Shown here: positions 1-8,558 of the stretch, in pieces | Numbering within the stretch: the stretch's first letter is position 1 | Layout of the letters: every line of letters starts with the position of its first letter | Assembly (NCBI GenBank): GCA_029983625.1 | Contig: JASBZF010000033.1 | Location: 1-15,906 of the forward strand | DNA: 15,906 nucleotides | Source of the DNA: Pauljensenia sp. | GTDB taxonomy: Bacteria > Actinomycetota > Actinomycetes > Actinomycetales > Actinomycetaceae | Reading direction: 5' to 3' | The notes under the pieces: generated by a model | What the model saw: the letters and a program-made list of their open reading frames with translations, nothing else | Told to the model about the DNA's origin: nothing | The model's database searches: none | Program-made: the position numbers and the translations under genes

Positions 1-1777
1 CCTCGTCAGTGAGCCACCAATCGAGCGAGTATGACTCGTTCCATTCTTGGCGCTGACCAATTTCTTGACCCATGAAGAGGAGCTGCTTGCCCGGATGTGA
101 CCACTGGTAGGCAAGAAGGGCACGCAGACCCGCGAAGCGCTGCCAGTCGTCGCCGGGCATTTTTTCTACCAGGCTGTTCTTTCCGTGGACGACTTCGTCA
201 TGGGAAAGGGGGAGGATGTAGTTCTCAGAGAAAGCGTAGACGAGGGAGAAGGTAAGTTCGCCGTGGTGCCAGCGCCTGTTGACGGGATCTTCGCTGAGGT
301 AACGCAGGGTGTCGTTCATCCATCCCATGTTCCACTTCATGCCAAATCCAAGGCCCCCGCCGCTTGTGGACGCGGTGACACCCGGCCAGGCGGTTGATTC
401 TTCAGCGATCATGACGATTCCGGGATGGCGCCTGTAGGCGGTTGCGTTCGCTTCTTGAAGGAATTCGATCGCATCGAGGTTTTCACGGCCACCGTACTGG
501 TTGGGGCGCCACTGACCGTCTTTTCGTGAATAATCGAGGTAGAGCATGGAGGCGACAGCATCGACGCGCAGCCCGTCAATGTGGAAGTCTTCAAGCCAAT
601 AGAGGGCGTTGGCGACGAGGAAGTTACGCACTTCCCTTCGCCCGAAGTTAAAGACGTAGGTGCCCCAGTCGGGATGTTCGCCGCGAAGTGGATCGGGGTC
701 TTCGTACAGCGGTGTGCCATCGAAACGTGCCAGAGCCCAATCGTCTTTGGGGAAGTGGGCAGGCACCCAGTCGAGGATGACTCCGATTCCGGCTTTGTGG
801 AGTTCATCAACGAGATAACGGAAATCGTCTGGCGTGCCAAAACGTGAGGTGGGAGCATAGTAGGAGGTCACCTGATAGCCCCAGGAGCCGCCGAAGGGGT
901 GTTCGGCCAGAGGCATGAACTCCACGTGTGTGAAGCCCATTTTTTTCAGGTAGGGGACGAGTTCATCGGCAAGTCCGCGATAGCCGAGTCCTTGTTTCCA
1001 TGAACCGGCGTGAATTTCGTAAATCGACATTGGCCCGGTGTGTACCGAACGCTGTGCGCGGGTCGCCATCCATTCTTCGTCGCTCCATTCGTGGAAGTAA
1101 TCTGTGACGACGGATGCGGTGGCGGGAGGAATTTCCGTTGCGCGGGCAAGAGGATCAGCTTTTTGGAACCAGTTTCCCGCAGGACCTTGGATTTCGTACT
1201 TGTAGCGGGCACCGACTGTGACCCCTGGGATGAAGATCTCCCAAATACCTGAAGCTCCCAGGGAACGCATTGCGTGTGCGGAACCGTCCCAGAAATTGAA
1301 GTCGCCGACGACGCGCACAGCACGCGCATTGGGCGCCCAGACAGCGAAGGCGACACCGGAAACCGGCCCCATTTCTCCTTCGTAGTGCTTGAGGTGGGCA
1401 CCGAGGACTTTCCAGAGCTGCTCATGGCGACCTTCGGAAATGAGGTAGGTGTCCATTTCCCCCAGAGTCGGCAAATAGTGGTAGGGGTCGTCGAGGAGAG
1501 TGATCTGATCGCCGTAGGTGACGCGAACTCGGTAGTCAGGAATATGTGTCAGGGGCAGGACGGCCACCCAGACACCGGCACGTTCGTGGACGGCAAGGTA
1601 GGTATCGTCCTTCGTCACGATTTCTACGGCATCGGCGAGATGATGGACGGTCCTGATCGTCACAGAATGTTCACCGAGGTGGGCACCGAGAACGGCGTGA
1701 GGCATGTAGTGGCTGCCGCTGCCGACGGCGTCGAGAATTGCCGGGTCGACGGGCACTGGTGTCATGTCGGGTTCCAT
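1..1777 (-). CDS. glgB: 1,4-alpha-glucan branching enzyme GlgB (3' end cut by the window)
   Basis: GlgB (GH13) cuts alpha-1,4 chains and re-attaches the piece as an alpha-1,6 branch during glycogen or capsular glucan synthesis in the cytoplasm. The minus-strand frame stays open from ATG at 1777 to the left edge, giving 592 codons; actinobacterial GlgB proteins are about 730 residues, so the C-terminal beta domain is missing from the window. Seen: N-terminal beta domains (including FAVWAPNARAV, typical of CBM48), the barrel entry HPFGGSWGYQ, the nucleophile Asp406 in DGLRVDAVASM, the acid/base Glu459 in MIAEESTAWPG, and SHDEVVHGK. The 53-residue distance between Asp406 and Glu459 equals that in M. 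tuberculosis GlgB as I recall it. The start is preceded by GGGAGAA. It lies 101 bp downstream of glgE, the usual actinobacterial pairing, and is probably co-transcribed with it. Confidence 0.96.
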   Translation of the reverse strand, partial: MEPDMTPVPVDPAILDAVGSGSHYMPHAVLGAHLGEHSVTIRTVHHLADAVEIVTKDDTYLAVHERAGVWVAVLPLTHIPDYRVRVTYGDQITLLDDPYHYLPTLGEMDTYLISEGRHEQLWKVLGAHLKHYEGEMGPVSGVAFAVWAPNARAVRVVGDFNFWDGSAHAMRSLGASGIWEIFIPGVTVGARYKYEIQGPAGNWFQKADPLARATEIPPATASVVTDYFHEWSDEEWMATRAQRSVHTGPMSIYEIHAGSWKQGLGYRGLADELVPYLKKMGFTHVEFMPLAEHPFGGSWGYQVTSYYAPTSRFGTPDDFRYLVDELHKAGIGVILDWVPAHFPKDDWALARFDGTPLYEDPDPLRGEHPDWGTYVFNFGRREVRNFLVANALYWLEDFHIDGLRVDAVASMLYLDYSRKDGQWRPNQYGGRENLDAIEFLQEANATAYRRHPGIVMIAEESTAWPGVTASTSGGGLGFGMKWNMGWMNDTLRYLSEDPVNRRWHHGELTFSLVYAFSENYILPLSHDEVVHGKNSLVEKMPGDDWQRFAGLRALLAYQWSHPGKQLLFMGQEIGQRQEWNESYSLDWWLTDE

Positions 1778-1878
1778 AGTGTGATTCTCCCACGTCCAAG
1801 GCGCTGATGTGAGTCGCGCGACAGTTCAGCTTAAGGGTAATCTTCTTCGATTCACATGCGGGTGAGGCAATCGAATGG

Positions 1879-3954
1879 TCATCGTGTGCTCTCCCAGGGA
1901 TCGAGGTCGAGGAGAGGCTCGACGGCGAAGACGTGCCCGAGGCGCGTCAAGGGGGACAGTTCCACCCAGTTATGTGCCCCCCAGATGTAGCTTTGCCCGT
2001 CGAGTTCATCGACTACGCGGATTCTTCCTTGGGAAGTTTCAATACCGAGGGCGGACAAGTCGATATCAACGCTTCCGCACACGCCCTCGTGCGGATTCAA
2101 AGAGACAACGCAGATCACAGTGTCTGGGCCTGAAGAGGTGAAACGAGCGGCGATCTGCTTGGAAAAGCAAATGATGTCAGGGTGGGAGGTCGGATGAATT
2201 GTTAATGAGTGGAGTTGACGAAGTGCGGGGTGTTTCGCTCTGGCGGCGTTCAGTAGTGTGAGGAGACGAGCGATTCCCAGGGGTTCGGCGTGCTCGAAGT
2301 GGCGAGGTTTGAATTCGTATTTTTCATTGTCGATCATCTCTTCAAATCCGGGGCGCTGGACGTTTTCTACGAATTCGTAGCCGGAATAGATGCCCCAGTT
2401 CGGTGATCCGAGGGCGGCGAGCATGGCGCGGATCGCGAAAATCGCACTCCCTCCGCTTGTCATTTGAGCAGTGAGAATGTCATGGGTTGTCGGCCAGAAA
2501 CTCGGACGCATGAGGTGAGCGGTCTCGGTGGAGACTTCTTGCAAGTAAGCTTCGATCTCTTCTTTACCGGTCCTCCAGGTGAAATAGGTGTAGGACTGGT
2601 CAAAGCCGATCGCGCCGAGGGTGCGCATCATCGCGGGTCGCGTGAAGGCTTCGGCGAGGAAAAGAACTTCGGGGTGCGTGGATCGGATATCGGCGATGAG
2701 CTGCTGCCAGAAACGCAGTGGTTTCGTGTGGGGGTTGTCCACGCGGAAGATCGTCACCCCGTGCGAGATCCACAGTTGAAGGACTTCACGAATGGCTGCG
2801 TAAATGCCCGCATAGTCGTTATCAAAGTTCAGCGGGTAGATGTCCTGGTATTTTTTCGGCGGGTTTTCTGCGTAGGCGATTGTCCCGTCAGCGCGAGAGG
2901 TAAACCACTGCGGATGAGCTTTCACCCAGGGGTGATCGGGTGAACATTGAAGAGCCAGATCGAGGGCGACTTCAAGTCCAAGTGTGCGGGCCTGTTTGAC
3001 GAAAGCGTCAAAGTCGTCAAAAGTGCCCAGCTCGGGGTGGATTGCGTCGTGTCCTCCCGTTTTGGCTCCGATCCCGTAGGGAGAGCCTGGGTCGCCGGGT
3101 TCAGCGATTAAGGTGTTATTCCTGCCTTTGCGGTTTGTTGTCCCGATCGGATGAATCGGAGTGAGGTAAACGACGTTAAAGCCCATGTCGGCGATCCGGG
3201 CAAGCCCTTTCGCCGCCGCTTTGAGAGTACCTGAAACCCAGGTGCCGTCCGGGTTCTGGAAGGCTCCGAATGAGCGCGGGAAGATCTCATACCAGCTGCC
3301 GCTGAGCGCTCTTTCCCGAGCGACGTAGAGCGGATACACAGCGGAGGAACCGAGCAGGTCGCGCAGAGGGTGAGCGCGGAACACGGAACGTACACGCGAA
3401 GACAGTCCTGCTGAAAGGCGCTGCTGTGCACTGCGTTTCTGATCGCGCAGATGCATGGCCGCATCGGCAAGCACTGCGGCATCTTCGGGGCTGGCAGGTC
3501 GTTGAGTGGGGTTGAGGATCGCTTTCCCAGCGATTGCGCGCTCCATGAGGCGCGCGCCTTCTTCGAGCATGAGTTCCACATCGACACCGGCATCGATTTT
3601 GACGCTTGCGTCATGACGCCACGTAGCGTAAGGATCCGACCAGGAGTCCACGCGGAAACTCCAGGAACCGGGACGATCCGGCATCACCCACGCTTCGTAG
3701 CGGTCCAGTCCTTCAGCGATATCCACCATCGGAACTCGACAGTGTTCGCGCCCTTTGGGGTCGAGAAGGATCGCTTCTGCAGCAAAAGCGTCATGGCCTT
3801 CGCGAAATACCGTTGCCCGAATCGGGAAAGGTTCACCTTCGGTGGCTTTGGCGGCTAAACGGCCCTCTTCAACGACGGGGAAGAGTTCGGTGACGGGGAT
3901 CCGGGGCAGAAGAATGTCGCTCACCTTGCCCAGAGTAGCGAAAGGCGGGGGCAT
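1879..3954 (-). CDS. glgE: Alpha-1,4-glucan:maltose-1-phosphate maltosyltransferase GlgE
   Basis: GlgE (GH13_3) transfers maltosyl units from maltose 1-phosphate to the non-reducing end of alpha-1,4-glucans; with GlgB it makes branched glucan. The 691-residue length is normal (about 660-700). Seen: an N-terminal beta domain at about 15-130 (EPFPIRATVFREGHDAF), a helical insert, GSWYEIFPRSFG at 218-230, the nucleophile Asp406 in FRVDNPHTKP, the acid/base Glu435 in LFLAEAFTRP, and Asp492 in PTTHDILT. The 29 and 57 residue spacings match Asp394/Glu423/Asp480 of the Streptomyces enzyme. The substrate-loop stretch NPPKKYQDIYPLNFDND is present. The ATG has no good ribosome binding site; the nearest purine run (AGAAGGAAAA) is about 35 nt upstream, so the start is less certain, and a GTG ten codons in is possible. 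It follows the VIT-type gene by 42 bp and precedes glgB. Confidence 0.95.
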   Translation of the reverse strand: MPPPFATLGKVSDILLPRIPVTELFPVVEEGRLAAKATEGEPFPIRATVFREGHDAFAAEAILLDPKGREHCRVPMVDIAEGLDRYEAWVMPDRPGSWSFRVDSWSDPYATWRHDASVKIDAGVDVELMLEEGARLMERAIAGKAILNPTQRPASPEDAAVLADAAMHLRDQKRSAQQRLSAGLSSRVRSVFRAHPLRDLLGSSAVYPLYVARERALSGSWYEIFPRSFGAFQNPDGTWVSGTLKAAAKGLARIADMGFNVVYLTPIHPIGTTNRKGRNNTLIAEPGDPGSPYGIGAKTGGHDAIHPELGTFDDFDAFVKQARTLGLEVALDLALQCSPDHPWVKAHPQWFTSRADGTIAYAENPPKKYQDIYPLNFDNDYAGIYAAIREVLQLWISHGVTIFRVDNPHTKPLRFWQQLIADIRSTHPEVLFLAEAFTRPAMMRTLGAIGFDQSYTYFTWRTGKEEIEAYLQEVSTETAHLMRPSFWPTTHDILTAQMTSGGSAIFAIRAMLAALGSPNWGIYSGYEFVENVQRPGFEEMIDNEKYEFKPRHFEHAEPLGIARLLTLLNAARAKHPALRQLHSLTIHPTSHPDIICFSKQIAARFTSSGPDTVICVVSLNPHEGVCGSVDIDLSALGIETSQGRIRVVDELDGQSYIWGAHNWVELSPLTRLGHVFAVEPLLDLDPWESTR

Positions 3955-3996
3955 GTGCGCGAACGTTACCCAACAGTTTGCTCGGTATTTTCCTTC

Positions 3997-4743
3997 TTAG
4001 ACCGTGACTCCGAAAATATGGCCAATGAAGAAAGTCAGGGCCATTGCGGTCGCTCCGCCACAGAGCAGCCGGATCACCGCTCGCCCTCGCGGAGCATCAC
4101 CGAGCACAGCCGAAATGTATCCGGTCAAACCCAGAGCGATTAAAACAGCGACAAAAGTGGCAAGGATACGCACAGCGGGCGGGAAGATCAGCATTGTGAG
4201 CAGGGGGAGGACAGAGCCGAGGAGGAAAGCCAAGAATGAGGAGGCCGCCGCTGCCCACGGGTTCGTGAGGTCGTTTGCAGCGATGTTGTGTTCGCAGGTC
4301 AGGTGTGCATCGAGTGCGTCGTGGCGCGAGAGTTCATCCGCGACGAGGGCGGCGGTCTGTGCGGACAGGCCACGTTGGACCCACAGGGCAGCAAGCTTGC
4401 GTTCTTGGCCTTCAGGATCGCGTTCGAGGAGGCGTTTTTGGACGCGAACCAGTTCACGTTCTGAGTCCCTTTGCGTGGACACCGACACGTATTCACCTAC
4501 CGACATGGAAAGGGCTGCAGAGGCAATTCCTGCAATACCGGCGATTGCAATTGCGGAGGTATTGGTCGGATCAGCAGCGGCAACGCCGACGAGCAAACCG
4601 GAAATCGACACGATTCCATCATTGGCGCCAAGGACACCGGCCCTGAGCCAGTTGAGACGCTGAGAGATGGACTGCTTGCGTTCAGAAACGAGACGATGAG
4701 TGAGCGCCGGAAGGGAAAGGACGGTGCTGAGCGTGCATTCCAT
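3997..4743 (-). CDS. VIT1/CCC1-family membrane transporter (iron/manganese type)
   Basis: A 248-residue membrane protein of the VIT1/CCC1 family, whose studied members move Fe2+ or Mn2+ across membranes, often against H+. Seen: the family hallmark LRAGVLGANDGIVS (33-46), two hydrophobic segments at about 36-57 and 64-88, a charged cytoplasmic segment (about 90-155) rich in Glu, Asp and His that corresponds to the metal-binding domain of plant VIT1, then three further membrane segments at about 165-188, 192-214 and 222-245. That gives five helices, as expected for VIT proteins without a fused ferritin domain. The ATG at 4743 is the only convincing start; its ribosome site is weak. Upstream is the trpS terminator, so the gene probably has its own promoter in 4744-4816. 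It leads into glgE 42 bp later. The transported metal is inferred from the family only; a role in glucan metabolism cannot be read from the sequence. Confidence 0.9.
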   Translation of the reverse strand: MECTLSTVLSLPALTHRLVSERKQSISQRLNWLRAGVLGANDGIVSISGLLVGVAAADPTNTSAIAIAGIAGIASAALSMSVGEYVSVSTQRDSERELVRVQKRLLERDPEGQERKLAALWVQRGLSAQTAALVADELSRHDALDAHLTCEHNIAANDLTNPWAAAASSFLAFLLGSVLPLLTMLIFPPAVRILATFVAVLIALGLTGYISAVLGDAPRGRAVIRLLCGGATAMALTFFIGHIFGVTV

Positions 4744-4816
4744 AGCTCGACGCTAAACCTTTGACACGCGCTCCACCAGCAAGGATATGCGCGCCTTGGG
4801 CAGGTTCTCAGAGCCT

Positions 4817-4850
4817 AAAAAAGGGTGCCCTCAGCGCTGTGAGGGCACCC
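4817..4850 (-). terminator. Rho-independent terminator of trpS
   Basis: On the minus strand this reads as an 11-bp perfect stem, GGGTGCCCTCA pairing with TGAGGGCACCC (plus-strand arms 4823-4833 and 4840-4850), with a 6-nt loop, followed directly by six U residues (the A run at 4817-4822). It lies 12 bp after the trpS stop codon. It separates the glgX-trpS transcript from the VIT-glgE-glgB set. On the plus strand there is no U run, so it acts in one direction. Confidence 0.93.
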
Positions 4851-4862
4851 CATGAGCTGCGC

Positions 4863-5963
4863 TCAGTAGGTCATCTGCATCGCGATGCGCACCTCGTCCA
4901 AGGTCTGATCCGCCTGCGCATTCGCTTTTTCATTACCGGCGTGCAGAACCGACCACAGATAGTCCTCGTGTGCGAGAAGTTCCGCGCGCCGAGCGCGCAT
5001 CGGAGCGAACATCTCATTCAGGGAGTCGGTCACGAATGCTTTAAGTGCCCCCGCTCCCTTGTCGCCGATCTCATCGGCGATCGCTACGGGTGAACGTCCC
5101 GTCGATAAAGACGCAAGCATCAAGAGATTCGATACTTCGGGACGATTCACCGGATCAAAAGTGATGTGGCGCTCAGCGTCAGTTTTTGCTTTCTTGAGGA
5201 TCTTCGCGGTTTCGTCAGCACTCATCCCCAATTCGATCGTGTTCCCGCGTGACTTCGACATCTTGGTGCCGTCAGTACCCAAGAGCAGAGGAACTTCTGA
5301 GAGCAGTGCTTCCGGGCGCGGGAATACGGGACGATCAGGATGAGCGCGACCGTAACGCTTATCGAAACGCTGAGAAATAAGACGCGCCTGCTCTAAGTGA
5401 GGGAGCTGATCTTGCCCGACGGGCACAAGATTGGCCTTGCAGAAAAGAATATCGGCTGCCTGATGCACCGGGTAGGTGAGCATCAGACCAGACATTGCCC
5501 GACCGTCGCTTGCTTCGAGTTCAGACTTGACCGTCGGATTGCGGTGCAGTTCAGATTCGGTCACCAGCGACAAGAAAGGAAGCATGAGCTGATTCAGCGC
5601 GGGGACGGCTGAGTGCGTGAAAATAACGGAGCGTTCAGGATCAATACCGGCTGCAATGTAGTCGGCGATCAGTGCGAGGACGCGCTCGCGGATGGGGCCG
5701 ACACCATCACGGTCGGTGATGACTTGATAGTCGGCGATGAGCACCCAGGTTTCTACGCCTCGTTCTTGGAGGAGAACGCGATTACGCAGGGTGCCGAAAT
5801 AGTGTCCGAGGTGGAGATGTCCCGTGGGGCGGTCACCGGTCAGGATTCGAAAACGTGAGGGATTCTCATCGATCGCCCGGTCGATTTTAGCTGAACGTTC
5901 TTTTGAGCGTGCAAGCGAAGCATCGGAAGTGGAATTGGCGAGGGCATCTTCACTGGAAGTCAT
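4863..5963 (-). CDS. trpS: Tryptophanyl-tRNA synthetase (class I, type II-like)
   Basis: A 366-residue class Ic aminoacyl-tRNA synthetase that charges tRNA-Trp. Seen: the HIGH-type signature HLGH at 51-54 within GDRPTGHLHLGHYFG, the KMSKS loop at 234-238 (TKMSKSRGNTIELG), NLVPVGQDQLPHLEQAR at about 178-194 in the Rossmann fold, and RNPTVKSE at 141-148. GDRPTG and NPTVK differ from the SG(I/A)QPSG and MTQFK found at these places in the B. stearothermophilus and E. coli enzymes, and resemble the auxiliary TrpRS II of Deinococcus. The ATG is preceded by GTAGGAT at good spacing. The first ~37 residues form a polar, charged extension before the fold. It starts 32 bp after glgX and ends just before a strong terminator. 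Function as a tryptophanyl-tRNA synthetase is firm; whether it is the only trpS in the genome cannot be told here. Confidence 0.95.
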   Translation of the reverse strand: MTSSEDALANSTSDASLARSKERSAKIDRAIDENPSRFRILTGDRPTGHLHLGHYFGTLRNRVLLQERGVETWVLIADYQVITDRDGVGPIRERVLALIADYIAAGIDPERSVIFTHSAVPALNQLMLPFLSLVTESELHRNPTVKSELEASDGRAMSGLMLTYPVHQAADILFCKANLVPVGQDQLPHLEQARLISQRFDKRYGRAHPDRPVFPRPEALLSEVPLLLGTDGTKMSKSRGNTIELGMSADETAKILKKAKTDAERHITFDPVNRPEVSNLLMLASLSTGRSPVAIADEIGDKGAGALKAFVTDSLNEMFAPMRARRAELLAHEDYLWSVLHAGNEKANAQADQTLDEVRIAMQMTY

Positions 5964-5995
5964 GGGCAGATCCTACCGTGAGCTGCGTCCTGAGC

Positions 5996-8290
5996 TCATT
6001 CTTGCGTTTTCACCGACAGGTCAGACAGGAGCACTTTTACCGAAATCGGTGCAATCGACACAGTGTCGTGATGGGCGATCTGTTCAAGGTGCACACTGAG
6101 CGTATTCGGATCGGTCGAGGGCGGGATGCTGTCTTCGATTGGCCCCCACGCGGTGTCAACGACGAGGAACCAATCGAGGCCGTGGCCTTCAGGAAGATGC
6201 ACCGTGTGGGGTTCTAAGGTTCCGTTCACGATCACGAGGGCGTCCCGATCTGCCCAGCGTGCTCCTGAGCGCAGCATCTGGAAGACACGGTTGTCTGATT
6301 GGGTCCAGCCTTCATTTGGTATCGGATCGCCTGTGGTGGTGTACCAGGAGACATCGGGCACCGTATCGCCCGGATACGGGATTCCGCTGGCGTACACATC
6401 GGGACGTAGAACGGGATGGGCTGTGCGAAGAGCGATGAGCCAGCGAGTGAGAGCGAGCTGATCGAGCTGCGGTGCAGAAAGATTCCAGTCGAGCCAAGAG
6501 ATCGGTGAATCTTGACAGTAGGCGTTGTTGTTACCGAATTGGGTGCGTGAAAATTCGTCGCCGCCAAGAAGCATGGGGGTACCCGCTGAAATCAAGAGCA
6601 TCGTAAGGAGGTTGCGTTGAGAACGCCGTCGTCTCCAGTAGACGAGGTCTTCGCCCTCGGTGCCGGGGCGCGTCGTGTAGGCGTCAGCGGTGGCAGAAAG
6701 TGTGGAAGCAACCCAACCTTCGATCCCGTGATTCCAGGAGCGGTTGTCATTGGAGCCGTCTCGGTTCCCTTCGAGGTTGGCCCAGTTGTGCTTGGTATCG
6801 AAAGCCGTGAGATCAGCCAGGGTAAAACCGTCATGGGCGGTGATGAAGTTAATGGAGGCTCTGGGGCCACGCCCTCGGCCCTTCCCGTGGTCGTAGACGT
6901 CACGGGAACCGGCGAGGCGCGTTGCAAGATTATTGGGCCCAGAAGCGCCTCGCCCTTCGATAAGGGATTTGACATCGCACAGCCAGAAACTGCGCAGGGC
7001 ACCTCGGTAATGGTCGTTCCATTCGGAAAAGGGGAGGGGGAAATGACCGGTTTGCCAGCCGCCCGGCCCGATGTCCCAGGGTTCGGCGATGAGTTTACAT
7101 GTCCCGATCTGCGGGTCGGTGGCCATCGCGACAAGGAGAGGATGCATGGGGGTGTAGCCCGTTGAGAAACGCCCCAGGGTTGCGGCCAGGTCAAAACGGA
7201 AGCCGTCTACTCCCATCGATGTTGCCCAGTAGCGAAGCGAATCCAACACCATCGCTATGGTCGTGGGCTCATCGAAGTTCACGGTATTTCCCGTTCCCGT
7301 GTCGTCGATGTTCTGGGTGGGGCGAGTGTTCGTGTGACGATAGTAGAGGGGGGAATCAAAACCACGCCATGACAGCGTGGGGCCACCGTCCCCACCTTCG
7401 CAGGTGTGGTTGTAGACGACATCAAGGATGACTTCAATCCCCGCCTGGTGAAGGATCGACACCATACCGCGGAACTCATCGACAACGCCCTGAGCGCCTT
7501 TTTGCTGCGCAGCGACAGTTGCGTAGCTTGGTTCAGGAGTGAAGAAAGACAGTGTCGAGTACCCCCAGTAGTTTGTGAGTCCTCTTTCAGCGAGGAAAGC
7601 TTCTTCACATTTGGCGTGGACGGGAAGGAGCTCGACTGCGGTGATACCTAAGCGTTTGAGGTAGTCGAGTGAAGCCGGATGTGCAAGACCCGCGTAGGTT
7701 CCCTGTAGTTCGGCGGGAACACCGGGCATGTTCTTCGTGAAGCCTTTGACGTGGATTTCGTAAAGGATCGTGTTTTCCCAGGGAATCTGAGGTTTTGGTG
7801 CGAGGGCGAATTGATGATCGACCACAACGGAAACGGGGACGTGTCCGCGAGAATCCAAAGGCGAACGCGCGAAAGGATAGGTACTGGGGTAGAGGTCGTC
7901 ATCAACCGTGTGAGCGTAGACCGCTGGACCCATATCAACGCTGCCTTCGATGCCGCGCGCGTAGGGGTCGAGGAGGAACTTCGCAGGATTGTGGAACAGC
8001 CCCGCATCGGGATCCCACGGTCCGTCTACGCGGAACCCGTAGCGTGTTCCCACCCCTCGTCCTGGAATATGACCGTGCCAGATCCCCTCATTGGAGGGGA
8101 GCAAAGAATATCGAGTCTCTGTGGAGTCAGCTTCGATCACGCAGAACTCGACGGCGGTGGCGTTGCGTGCCACGACGGAAACATCTAGGCCCTGTGCGCG
8201 CAGCGACACGCCGAGACGACGAGGGATGGGGTGAGGTTCTGTGACCTTGACGTATGCGACCCGGTGGTCGTGCGCACAGTTTTGAGTCAT
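5996..8290 (-). CDS. glgX: Glycogen debranching enzyme GlgX (isoamylase type)
   Basis: GlgX (GH13_11) hydrolyses alpha-1,6 linkages, mainly of short branches left after phosphorylase action. The 764-residue length is in the family range. Seen: an N-terminal E-set/CBM48 domain at about 20-130 (GTRYGFRVDGPWDPDAG, FLLDPYARGIEG), then the catalytic barrel with NTILYEIHVKGFT at 173-185, LDVVYNHTCEG at 289-299, the nucleophile Asp367 in GVDGFRFDLAATLGR, the acid/base Glu403 in KLIAEPWDIGPGGWQTG, and Asp487 in FITAHDGFTLADL. The start is firm: AAGGAGGGG lies six bases before the ATG. It is the first gene of a glgX-trpS transcript and is divergent from etfB across a 268-bp region. Together with glgE and glgB it covers synthesis and turnover of the same polymer. 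Confidence 0.96.
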   Translation of the reverse strand: MTQNCAHDHRVAYVKVTEPHPIPRRLGVSLRAQGLDVSVVARNATAVEFCVIEADSTETRYSLLPSNEGIWHGHIPGRGVGTRYGFRVDGPWDPDAGLFHNPAKFLLDPYARGIEGSVDMGPAVYAHTVDDDLYPSTYPFARSPLDSRGHVPVSVVVDHQFALAPKPQIPWENTILYEIHVKGFTKNMPGVPAELQGTYAGLAHPASLDYLKRLGITAVELLPVHAKCEEAFLAERGLTNYWGYSTLSFFTPEPSYATVAAQQKGAQGVVDEFRGMVSILHQAGIEVILDVVYNHTCEGGDGGPTLSWRGFDSPLYYRHTNTRPTQNIDDTGTGNTVNFDEPTTIAMVLDSLRYWATSMGVDGFRFDLAATLGRFSTGYTPMHPLLVAMATDPQIGTCKLIAEPWDIGPGGWQTGHFPLPFSEWNDHYRGALRSFWLCDVKSLIEGRGASGPNNLATRLAGSRDVYDHGKGRGRGPRASINFITAHDGFTLADLTAFDTKHNWANLEGNRDGSNDNRSWNHGIEGWVASTLSATADAYTTRPGTEGEDLVYWRRRRSQRNLLTMLLISAGTPMLLGGDEFSRTQFGNNNAYCQDSPISWLDWNLSAPQLDQLALTRWLIALRTAHPVLRPDVYASGIPYPGDTVPDVSWYTTTGDPIPNEGWTQSDNRVFQMLRSGARWADRDALVIVNGTLEPHTVHLPEGHGLDWFLVVDTAWGPIEDSIPPSTDPNTLSVHLEQIAHHDTVSIAPISVKVLLSDLSVKTQE

Positions 8291-8456
8291 GATTCCCCTC
8301 CTTTTTCGGCGCGCTCAGCGCATATTCTGGGTGTCACTGTCACACGCAAGCGAACACTCCAACAGCCAATAAGACTAAGACACGAGGGCGCAGAATACCG
8401 ACATACGCTCAAACGCGCGACAAACGAGCCGCCCAATATCTGTGCCATGCATGTGT

Positions 8457-8480
8457 GTCACGCCCTTTCGCCCTCGTGAC
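8457..8480. repeat. Inverted repeat GTCACG-N12-CGTGAC, possible operator
   Basis: GTCACG at 8457-8462 is mirrored by CGTGAC at 8475-8480, with a 12-bp spacer, about 80 bp before the etfB start. The half-sites lie about 18 bp apart, roughly two helical turns, which would suit a dimeric repressor or activator. There is no U run, so it is not a terminator. The function is a guess from geometry. Confidence 0.35.
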
Positions 8481-8530
8481 GGCATGAAAGATGTGCGTTT
8501 TGCCATTGAGCGTCACCCTTCGATGAGTGA

Positions 8531-8558
8531 AAGGGGACGAATATGGCACTCTAGGCCC
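8531..8558 (+). promoter_or_regulatory. Shine-Dalgarno with three-codon mini-ORF ahead of etfB
   Basis: AAGGGGA at 8531-8537 is followed after 5 nt by ATG GCA CTC TAG (8543-8554), a complete Met-Ala-Leu reading frame in a different frame from etfB. Its stop lies 4 nt before the etfB ATG, which has no ribosome site of its own at proper distance. This would fit re-initiation at etfB after the mini-ORF. It may also be a chance arrangement around a weak start. Confidence 0.35.

Larger units (their letters stand above)
8291..8558. promoter_or_regulatory. Divergent intergenic control region between glgX and etfB
   Basis: No gene fits here. The region must hold the promoters for glgX (left) and the etfB operon (right), but I see no -35/-10 pair good enough to name. 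The pentamer GTCAC or its complement GTGAC occurs five times: 8333-8337, 8339-8343, 8457-8461, 8476-8480 and 8512-8516. About 0.5 would be expected by chance in this length. Two of them form an inverted repeat and two a direct repeat (TGTCACTGTCAC). A regulator site is inferred, not shown. Confidence 0.5.

Noticed and set aside
1274..1807. Long plus-strand open frames opposite glgB, glgE and glgX (for example 1274-1807, 3451-3858, 6617-7165)
   Set aside because: They lie antisense to clearly recognised genes, have no recognisable domains, and arise from high GC in the coding strand.
1778..1878. Regulatory element or small gene between glgE and glgB
   Set aside because: I see no hairpin, no frame with a ribosome site and no repeat in these 101 bp.
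8442..8558. Longer EtfB starting upstream of 8559
   Set aside because: The extra residues do not resemble the family, whose members start at the MRIIVCVKHVPD equivalent.
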